Shown here piece by piece: positions 24,125 to 30,017 of a stretch of 30,017 nt of DNA. The DNA comes from Candidatus Bipolaricaulota bacterium (GTDB lineage: Bacteria > Bipolaricaulota > Bipolaricaulia > UBA7950 > UBA9294). Position 1 is the stretch's first letter, and every line of letters starts with the position of its first letter. Where the stretch lies: NCBI GenBank assembly GCA_030612175.1, contig JAUWOJ010000008.1:1-30017 (forward strand). Direction: 5' to 3'. The position numbers and the translations under genes are program-made. The notes under the pieces were generated by a model that was not told the origin of the DNA, did not search any database, and was given only the letters and a program-made list of their open reading frames with translations.

Positions 24125-25879
24125 TTACCAACCGCCCCCGCCCCCGCCACCAAACCCTCCGCCGGAAAACCCTCCACCGAACGAACTACTGCCACCCCAG
24201 GCAGAGTGTCCCCCTGAGTTTGCCCGTGGAGCTGAGACAAAAGTACGCTCCATCCCTGAGGAAATGTGCATCATCGATAACGCAAATAGATGTGCGCTGA
24301 AGACAGGGTTTACTCCAACGTACCACTCTGGAGGCTGTTCAAACATTCCCTCGAACTGCTTGGTCCAGATAGAGGTCAGGTTGAGAGCCATAGCGTAGGG
24401 AAGCAGTTTCTCGAATAGACTTGGGTTCTTCTTCGGTGCGTCATGAAACTCCATTTTCTCTACCTCGGCACGACCAATATACTCAGAAAGACCTAGAAGA
24501 TCCTGTAATACAGTAACACCCTTCCTTGTCTTCCGCGGCATAATCGGAGAAAAGGCAAGGACAACCAGACCAGAGATAGCAACAGCAGCTCCCATGTACA
24601 AAGAGGAAAGGACAACAGCAACAGCAACTCCACCGAACAGAATCGTCATTCCGAAACCCATATATGAACGGCGTGTACGTTCCGGGTTGTGCGGGTAGTA
24701 CCCCTTGGCGATAAGTCCGGCATACAGATCTGACTTGATCTTTGGAAGGACCTTGTAGAACTGGTTTTCCAGTGTGGATAGGGTCCGCTCCTCTGAGTGG
24801 GCATCATCAAAAATGGTTGTAAGGAGAGTCTGTTCCACTTCAGACAACCCGCTATCCGCCTCTTTGAGCCGGATAAAGGTGTAGTCGAGTGGTGTGCCAC
24901 GGCCAAATAGCCCCTTTGCCTTTGAAATAACTCCTGGTTCGTCCTCGGCAATCTCTTTAATCTTAAGGTATCCCTTTACTGCTAAGCCAACTACCATTGC
25001 CGAGATGTCGCGCAAGTCAGCGCGATCGTCAATCAATACTCCAGCCTCACCAGCATGCATTCCGGGAGGCGGAGCAAAACGTGGAGCAATGGTGGTTTTG
25101 ACTGGGTCTTTTCCCTTGGCGGACCAGAGGAGGATCATTGCGATGAGAGTGACAAGCGGTAGGGCGGCGTACTTGTTTGCAGAGAGAAACCATAGGGTGC
25201 GTTGCCATGTTGTTGGTGGAAGTATCCCAATTGCTGTTCGCGGTATTGCAGCATCAATTGTTAGTCCTTCGCCAGGAGAAAGATCTCCCGCTGTAAATAG
25301 GAAGCGGCCTTGATCATCCAATACAGCTTGTTCCCCCCGCGTGTTGGCGCCATAGTAGCCAACATAAGAGGTGGTTGAGACTTGATCTAGCGGTACGCCA
25401 GGGAGAAGCTGTACAGTAGCGCTAACACGATTGATCGGGATGGCCCAGTCGTTTCCGGTAACATTCCAATAGAGCTGGATATAGTCTTCGTTGAACAACA
25501 GTGCGCGGCTGACAGAGTAACAGATTGTGTACGTATGCGTGCCCGTGACTGTTACATTTGGGTCACCGATACGAATGAGCATATTTCGTCCATGTCTCTG
25601 TGTCGTGTAATGTGCTTCTGCGGAATCGCTTTCGACTGATGTAATGTTAAGATCAATAGTAAGGTTTTCTCCGGTTGGGCGACGGTAGGATATAGGAATT
25701 TCACGCTCTATCCCATGGTGAGGACTGTAGAAAACAACTGTGAGGGTTTCTTTGATGTCGAGCGTCCCCGTTTCGTCAAGCACGATATCTGCATGGAAGT
25801 CCGTTATGCGTAGAGTTGCAGACCCGGTGACGAAAAGGGCACAGAGCAAAATGATGGAAACAAGCGTCTTTTGAATCAA
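24125..25879 (-). CDS. DUF2207 membrane protein with glycine-rich tail
   Basis: A 584-residue DUF2207 (PF09972) protein. It has a signal peptide (about 1-22), an extracytoplasmic beta-rich domain (LRITDFHADIVLDETGTLDI...) to about 230, a helix near 235-255, a cytoplasmic-type region with winged-helix-like LSEVEQTLLTTIFDDA, and a double hydrophobic span at about 405-445 (MGFGMTILFGGVAVAVVLSS). It ends in a low-complexity tail of Gly, Phe and Ser closing FGGGGGGGW, a common ending in this family. Function is unknown; the family is regularly found beside lemA. Start TTG overlaps the lemA stop (TTGA). It converges with rsmA. Confidence 0.87.
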   Translation of the reverse strand: MIQKTLVSIILLCALFVTGSATLRITDFHADIVLDETGTLDIKETLTVVFYSPHHGIEREIPISYRRPTGENLTIDLNITSVESDSAEAHYTTQRHGRNMLIRIGDPNVTVTGTHTYTICYSVSRALLFNEDYIQLYWNVTGNDWAIPINRVSATVQLLPGVPLDQVSTTSYVGYYGANTRGEQAVLDDQGRFLFTAGDLSPGEGLTIDAAIPRTAIGILPPTTWQRTLWFLSANKYAALPLVTLIAMILLWSAKGKDPVKTTIAPRFAPPPGMHAGEAGVLIDDRADLRDISAMVVGLAVKGYLKIKEIAEDEPGVISKAKGLFGRGTPLDYTFIRLKEADSGLSEVEQTLLTTIFDDAHSEERTLSTLENQFYKVLPKIKSDLYAGLIAKGYYPHNPERTRRSYMGFGMTILFGGVAVAVVLSSLYMGAAVAISGLVVLAFSPIMPRKTRKGVTVLQDLLGLSEYIGRAEVEKMEFHDAPKKNPSLFEKLLPYAMALNLTSIWTKQFEGMFEQPPEWYVGVNPVFSAHLFALSMMHISSGMERTFVSAPRANSGGHSAWGGSSSFGGGFSGGGFGGGGGGGW

Positions 25880-26430
25880 AATCTTGCCCTAGGAGCTTCT
25901 CGTTGTTCCTCGTTTGGTAACATGTAGAACTCTCGTTTCTGGAAGTGAAACATGTTGGCGATGACGCTCTGAGGAAAAATACGAATGCGCGTGTTGAGAT
26001 CACGCACTACCGCGTTGTAATACACACGTGAGCGCTGAACGGTATCTTCTACCTGCTCGAAGCTCCGTTGAAGTTCAAGGAAGTTCGTATTGGCTTTTAG
26101 GTCAGGATAGTTCTCTACCACGGCAAATAGCGATTTAAGAGTGTTCTTAAGGCCTTCTTCGGCAAGGGCTTGTTCTTTTGGAGAAGACGCATTTATCGCT
26201 TGTGTGCGGGCGACGGTTACTCGTTCAAATACTTGCTTTTCATGGGAGGCATAACCTTTTACTGTTTCTACTAGATTCGGGATTAGGTCGTAACGGCGCT
26301 TGAGCTGAACATCAATATCTTGCCACGATGCCTTAGCGCGCACCTGCAATTTGACGAGTCGGTTATAGTTCATAATGGCCCATGCGGCAACAGCCACTGC
26401 AATCAATAAGATAACAAAGCCGGCGCTCAT
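25876..26430 (-). CDS. LemA family protein
   Basis: A 184-residue protein with one N-terminal membrane helix (FVILLIAVAVAAWAI) and a helical body carrying the LemA (PF04011) hallmarks: KASWQDIDVQLKRRYDLIPN, LVETVKGYASHE, LKANTNFLELQ and SRVYYNAVVRDLNTRI then FPQSVIA. LemA proteins are membrane-bound and of unclear function. The DUF2207 gene follows with a 4-base overlap, and both share the promoter at 26458-26486. ATG is preceded by AAGGAGG. Confidence 0.93.
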   Translation of the reverse strand: MSAGFVILLIAVAVAAWAIMNYNRLVKLQVRAKASWQDIDVQLKRRYDLIPNLVETVKGYASHEKQVFERVTVARTQAINASSPKEQALAEEGLKNTLKSLFAVVENYPDLKANTNFLELQRSFEQVEDTVQRSRVYYNAVVRDLNTRIRIFPQSVIANMFHFQKREFYMLPNEEQREAPRARF

Positions 26431-26457
26431 ACTTCCTCCTTATGTAAACTTGGGATG

Positions 26458-26486
26458 ATTATACGCTGAATATAAGCATTGGCCAA
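26458..26486 (-). promoter_or_regulatory. lemA-DUF2207 promoter (TTGGCC-17-TATAAT)
   Basis: On the minus strand TTGGCC (26486-26481), a 17-base spacer and a perfect TATAAT (26463-26458) lie upstream of lemA, with a start near 26451 and a leader of about 20 bases. Confidence 0.7.
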
Positions 26487-26530
26487 ACCAGAGGCGTAGG
26501 AAAGTCGCTCTTCTTGTGGCGTGATCATTA

Positions 26531-26558
26531 TTGTAAAAGAGAATCTAGTAGCTATAAT
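26531..26558 (+). promoter_or_regulatory. Serine-operon promoter (TTGTAA-16-TATAAT)
   Basis: TTGTAA (26531-26536), a 16-base spacer and TATAAT (26553-26558) precede the aminotransferase gene. Start near 26565 gives a leader of about 29 bases with AAGGAGG at 26582-26588. There is no room for a riboswitch or attenuator. Confidence 0.7.
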
Positions 26559-26593
26559 CTGTCTTACAGCCTTACTATTTCAAGGAGGAAATA

Positions 26594-27661
26594 ATGCATA
26601 AGCGGCTTTTTACACCTGGCCCAACTGAGGTCAGAGCCGACGTCCTTAAGGAACTGTCAACTCCGCAAATTCATCATCGGTCTCCCGAATTCGGTGAGCT
26701 TTACGCTGGAATTCAAGCGAAATTGAAGCAACTCCTGTTTACGGAGAATCCTGTCTTCTTGTTCACTTGTTCATCGACTGGGGCGATGGAAGCGGCGGTG
26801 ACGAATCTTGTTGGTAAACGCTGTCTCAATTTGGTGAATGGCGCGTTCTCGAAGCGCTGGCACGAAATCACAGAAGCAAATGCTGTTCCGTGTGATGCTT
26901 TTTCAATCGACTGGAACAAGGCGCTTAGGCCGGAAATGGTCGAGGAGCAGCTAGAAACGGGGAAATATGATGCTGTGACCTTGGTATTGAATGAAACCTC
27001 CACAGGTCTGATGAACCCGATTGCAGACATTAGTGAGGTTGTCGCTCGTTATCCGGAGGTGTTTCTTCTTGTTGACGCGGTAAGTGGAATGGCCGGGGTA
27101 AAGATTGACACCGATGCGTGGAAGCTTGACTTTGTCCTTGCAGGCGTGCAGAAAGCTTTTGCTCTTCCTGCAGGTCTTGCTGTAGCAGCGGTGAGCGAGC
27201 GAGCGCTTGCCCGGTCAGAGCACGTTCCGCCACGCGGTTATTACTTTAGCCTGCCCAATATGTACAAGCAACACAAGAAGAACCAAACTCCATCAACGCC
27301 AGCGATTCCACATATGTTTGCGCTGAACGCGCAACTTGCCAACATATTGGCCGAGGGTTTGGAGGAGCGATTTGCGCGTCACGAGAAAATGGCAGAAGTT
27401 GTGCAGAACTGGGCAAAGAGACACTTTGACATTTATCCCGAAGAAGGTTACTGGTCAAAAACACTTACCTGTATAAGAAATACACGCGGAATCTCGATCG
27501 GTGAGCTGATTAACAACCTAGCCAATAATTACAACCTTCGGATAGCGAATGGCTATGGCCCGATCAAGGAGAAAACATTTCGTATTGCCCATATGGGAGA
27601 CACTCAGCTTGACGAAATTGAGGGCCTCCTAAAGGTGATTGAGACGATAGCTGAGCTGTAA
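26594..27661 (+). CDS. Class V aminotransferase (probable phosphoserine or serine-glyoxylate type)
   Basis: PLP enzyme of 355 residues in the alanine-glyoxylate/serine-pyruvate aminotransferase family. Seen: N-terminal LFTPGPTEVRADVL, TCSSTGAMEAAVTNL (cofactor phosphate contact), HNETSTG-like LVLNETSTGLMNP, VDAVSGMAG with the PLP-binding Asp, and Schiff-base Lys187 in LAGVQKAF. The C-terminal SxTLTCIRN and FRIAHMGD match the fold. Placed 13 bases before serA, it most likely transaminates 3-phosphohydroxypyruvate to phosphoserine, the role of SerC, as is thought for similar genes in other anaerobes; this is inferred from context. Alternative substrates are glyoxylate or pyruvate. Confidence 0.88.
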   Translation: MHKRLFTPGPTEVRADVLKELSTPQIHHRSPEFGELYAGIQAKLKQLLFTENPVFLFTCSSTGAMEAAVTNLVGKRCLNLVNGAFSKRWHEITEANAVPCDAFSIDWNKALRPEMVEEQLETGKYDAVTLVLNETSTGLMNPIADISEVVARYPEVFLLVDAVSGMAGVKIDTDAWKLDFVLAGVQKAFALPAGLAVAAVSERALARSEHVPPRGYYFSLPNMYKQHKKNQTPSTPAIPHMFALNAQLANILAEGLEERFARHEKMAEVVQNWAKRHFDIYPEEGYWSKTLTCIRNTRGISIGELINNLANNYNLRIANGYGPIKEKTFRIAHMGDTQLDEIEGLLKVIETIAEL

Positions 27662-27674
27662 GAAAGGAGGGAGA

Positions 27675-28595
27675 ATGGAATTAAGGGTGCTTGTGTCAGA
27701 TCCGTTGGCTGATGACTCTGTTGCAGCAATGCGACAGGCCGGCCTTACTGTTGATGTGAAGACGAATCTCTCACCAGATGAACTAGCCAAAGAGATCGCG
27801 GATTATGATGCGATTGTCATTCGCAGCGCAACCAAACTACGCGCTCCAATTATCGATAGCGCTAGCAATCTGCGGCTCATTGTCCGTGCCGGTGTTGGCA
27901 TGGATAACATCGATGTAGAGTATGCAAGATCAAAATACATTGAGGTACGTAACACGCCGGCAGCAAGTTCAAGCTCCGTTGCAGAACTCGCCCTGGGTCA
28001 CCTTCTTTCGCTAGCCCGGTACATTGGACGTGGCACAGTTTCCTTGAAGAACGGAAACTGGGAGAAGAAGACCCTGAAGGGCGTGGAAATTGAGGGAAAG
28101 ACGCTTGGCATTATCGGGATCGGACGCATTGGACAATCGCTGGCCAAGAAGGCGAAGGCTTTGGACATGGAAGTAGTTGCGTTTGATAAGTTCATTAACG
28201 AGAGCCCTCTACCTGAAGCGGTGACAATGGTTTCATTTGACAGATTACTCAAGGAAAGCGATTTCATCTCCCTACATATTCCATTTGATCCCCAGGAAGG
28301 GGCAGTACTTGGAAGGGATGAATTTGCGCTGATGAAGAATTCTGTGAGGATTATCAACTGTGCTCGAGGAGGAGTGATCGATGAGGTGGCGTTGGCTGAT
28401 GCGTTGGCATCGGGGCAAGTAGCTTGCGCGGCCCTTGATGTGTTCGCGACTGAGCCGCCAGACGTGAACGACGCGTTGTTTTCCCAACCGAACTTGTCCC
28501 TTACTCCACACATTGGAGCAGCCACTGTTGAGGCACAAGGGCGCGTAGGGAAAGAGGCGGCTGAGATCGTTATCAAATTCGCCAGATCCAATTAA
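27675..28595 (+). CDS. D-3-phosphoglycerate dehydrogenase (short form)
   Basis: Oxidises 3-phosphoglycerate with NAD+ to 3-phosphohydroxypyruvate, first step of serine synthesis. The 306 residues contain only the catalytic and nucleotide-binding domains: RAGVGMDNID, NAD-binding GIGRIG (148-153), Arg231 in NCARGG, Glu260 in ATEPP and His279 in PHIGAAT. The C-terminal ACT/ASB regulatory domains found in long SerA proteins are absent, so classic serine feedback through ACT is not expected. Strong AAAGGAGG ribosome site. It sits between the aminotransferase and the DUF1015 gene. Confidence 0.92.
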   Translation: MELRVLVSDPLADDSVAAMRQAGLTVDVKTNLSPDELAKEIADYDAIVIRSATKLRAPIIDSASNLRLIVRAGVGMDNIDVEYARSKYIEVRNTPAASSSSVAELALGHLLSLARYIGRGTVSLKNGNWEKKTLKGVEIEGKTLGIIGIGRIGQSLAKKAKALDMEVVAFDKFINESPLPEAVTMVSFDRLLKESDFISLHIPFDPQEGAVLGRDEFALMKNSVRIINCARGGVIDEVALADALASGQVACAALDVFATEPPDVNDALFSQPNLSLTPHIGAATVEAQGRVGKEAAEIVIKFARSN

Positions 28596-28605
28596 TGGGG
28601 GGGTT

Positions 28606-29895
28606 ATGTCAGAGATAATTCCATTTCGTGGTATTCGCTACAATAAGGACAAGATCAACGATTTGGCCACGGTTGTAACACAACCATACGATCGAATCGA
28701 TGGGCCAATGCAGAAGGCGTATTACGAGCGTAGCCCATATAACATCGTGCGCATCATAAAGGGCAAAGCGGCTCTGCGTGGTGATGTCTACACCGCCGCG
28801 GCTTCCTTTCTCTCGGATTGGCTAGATGATCGTATCCTGAAGCGTGACGGGACACCTTCGCTCTATGTCTATCACCAGGAATACACCTACGCCAATGAAC
28901 GTTGTACTAGAAAAGGCTTTATCGCTTTGGGGAAGCTTGAGCCGGAACAGGTACACGCTCATGAGCGTACTCTGAAAGGGCCTAAAGAGGATCGACTGCA
29001 GCTGATGCGGGCCACAGAGGGAAATTTCGGTCAGATTTTCATGCTGTATTCCGATCCACAACGCGCAGCAGACAAACAGCTAGACGCGGCAATCAATGAG
29101 AAGCCACCCGTAATATTGGTGAAGGATGACTTCGGAAACCGACACAAGATATGGCAAGTCATGGATAAGACGGTGATTGATGAGGTCAAAGATGCTATAG
29201 CTGGCAAGGACCTGTACATCGCTGATGGGCATCATCGCTATGAAACTGCAGTTAATTTCATGCATGAGTGCAAAAAGCGGGGATGGAAACCAACCGCGCC
29301 AGAATCATTCGATTACCGCATGATGACTCTATTCAACATCGATGAGCCGGGAATGACGATCCGACCAATTCATCGACTGATCCACGGTCTACCTGATTTC
29401 GACCCACAGTTGTTTCTTGCAGAGCTGGAGAAGGATTTTGTTGTAAGGCGGTGCGCAACGCTAGCGGAAATGGAGACAGCGTTAAAGGCAGGACAAGACC
29501 TTCGCACTTTTGGGTGCTACACCGGCGGAATCTTCAGTACTCTCACTGTGCGTGATGAGAACTTGATCGATCGATTAGTCACTATTGAGCGATCGATGGA
29601 TTGGAAACGCCTCGATGTCTCCATCTTGCACATCGCCATTCTGGAGAGACACCTCGGGATTGATGCTGCGGCGCTTGAGGAGGAGCGAAACATTACCTAC
29701 AGTCATGATGTGCTAGATGCTGTAAGCAGGGTTGATCAAGGAGATGAGCAGATGTTGTTCTGCCTAAACCCGACGAGCCCCGATGAAGTACGACGGGTGG
29801 CAGATCATGGAGAGAAAATGCCTCAAAAATCAACTGACTTCTACCCCAAGCTTCTGACAGGTCTTGTTCTCAGCAGAATGGGAATACAGAAATAG
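28606..29895 (+). CDS. DUF1015 family protein
   Basis: A 429-residue DUF1015 (PF06245) protein. N-terminus IIPFRGIRYNKDKINDLATV followed by PYDRI and SPYNIVRI is typical. The central motif is ADGHHRYETA (206-215), the best-conserved block of the family, and it resembles the DGxHR phosphate-binding motif of ParB/sulfiredoxin-fold proteins such as archaeal serine kinase. Cytoplasmic, no signal peptide or membrane segment. It starts 10 bases after serA with GGGGGG upstream, so it is surely in that operon. DUF1015 genes commonly neighbour serA. Function is not established; a phosphoserine- or serine-related step is a reasonable inference. Confidence 0.9.
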   Translation: MSEIIPFRGIRYNKDKINDLATVVTQPYDRIDGPMQKAYYERSPYNIVRIIKGKAALRGDVYTAAASFLSDWLDDRILKRDGTPSLYVYHQEYTYANERCTRKGFIALGKLEPEQVHAHERTLKGPKEDRLQLMRATEGNFGQIFMLYSDPQRAADKQLDAAINEKPPVILVKDDFGNRHKIWQVMDKTVIDEVKDAIAGKDLYIADGHHRYETAVNFMHECKKRGWKPTAPESFDYRMMTLFNIDEPGMTIRPIHRLIHGLPDFDPQLFLAELEKDFVVRRCATLAEMETALKAGQDLRTFGCYTGGIFSTLTVRDENLIDRLVTIERSMDWKRLDVSILHIAILERHLGIDAAALEEERNITYSHDVLDAVSRVDQGDEQMLFCLNPTSPDEVRRVADHGEKMPQKSTDFYPKLLTGLVLSRMGIQK

Positions 29896-29915
29896 GAGTA
29901 GCTATTTCTGATTAT

Positions 29916-29935
29916 AGCAGTGATCTATCGCTGCT
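29916..29935. terminator. Small hairpin between convergent genes
   Basis: AGCAGTGA (29916-29923) pairs with TCGCTGCT (29928-29935), 8 pairs with one G-T and loop TCTA. It overlaps the stop codon of the minus-strand permease. Neither side has a real T-tract, so terminator function is weakly supported. Confidence 0.3.
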
Positions 29936-30017
29936 CAGCTTGCTCGCCAAGCCCCGGAATCCTTACTCGCTGTTCCAGCAATCGTAGTAGTTGCGATATG
30001 ATGAAGATCAGTGCCAG
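29925..30017 (-). CDS. Amino-acid ABC transporter permease, C-terminal fragment
   Basis: The right edge cuts a minus-strand gene; only its last 30 codons and TAG are in the window. They read ALIFIISQLLRLLEQRVRIP then GLGEQAEQR. A final membrane helix followed by SxLxRxLExRxRIPG is the usual end of HisM/GlnP-type permeases of polar amino-acid importers. The rest lies beyond 30017, so the call rests on this short tail. It converges with the serine operon. Confidence 0.6.
   Translation of the reverse strand: MALIFIISQLLRLLEQRVRIPGLGEQAEQR

Noticed and set aside
24060..24398. Plus-strand proline-rich open frame
   Set aside because: The proline run is the antisense of the glycine-rich tail of the DUF2207 protein. 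The AAAGGAGG near 24090 is not followed by a usable start.

Overview
The window looks like a stretch of bacterial chromosome, mostly housekeeping genes. It has AAGGAGG-type ribosome binding sites, sigma70-like promoters, many TTG or GTG starts, and tightly packed operons with 1 to 14 base gaps or overlaps. I see no integrase, transposase, phage gene or CRISPR array. The gene set (archaeal-looking ScpA, compact SMC, K+-dependent membrane pyrophosphatase, LemA/DUF2207 pair, DUF1015 beside serA) suggests an uncultured, possibly anaerobic, deep-branching lineage such as Bipolaricaulota/Acetothermia or a Thermotogota relative. That placement is a low-confidence guess.

Layout. 1-4.1 kb is the accessory part: a kynurenine-formamidase-like cyclase, a small secreted protein, a PKD-repeat lipoprotein containing a recent internal duplication, a frame-disrupted small membrane-protein gene, and the tmRNA gene ssrA on the minus strand with a near-ideal promoter. 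4.1-6.0 kb holds comEC (channel only, without the C-terminal nuclease domain), overlapping tail to tail with fxsA. 6.1-14.1 kb is one plus-strand run: dprA-ndk-valS-folC-uppS-cdsA-prsW-like, ended by a hairpin. 14.3-18.2 kb is a minus-strand condensin operon, smc-scpA-scpB, followed by an unlisted 42-residue ORF that matches the C-terminal half of rubredoxin. 18.2-18.85 kb is a gene-free stretch rich in stable inverted repeats (possible structured RNA) that also contains the hppA promoter. 18.85-21.05 kb is hppA with a strong terminator. 21.3-23.9 kb is a membrane-anchored alpha/beta hydrolase overlapping rsmA. 24.1-26.4 kb is lemA-DUF2207 on the minus strand. 26.5-29.9 kb is a promoter followed by a class V aminotransferase, serA and a DUF1015 gene, probably a serine-biosynthesis operon. 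The right edge cuts the C-terminus of a minus-strand amino-acid ABC transporter permease.

How the genes work together. DNA uptake and processing (ComEC, DprA), chromosome organisation (SMC-ScpA-ScpB), envelope lipid precursors (UppS, CdsA), translation and its quality control (ValS, tmRNA, RsmA) and serine synthesis are all represented. The points most worth checking are the DUF1015 protein as the missing phosphoserine step, the truncated rubredoxin-like microprotein, the structured intergenic RNA candidate, and the atypical predicted tmRNA tag.
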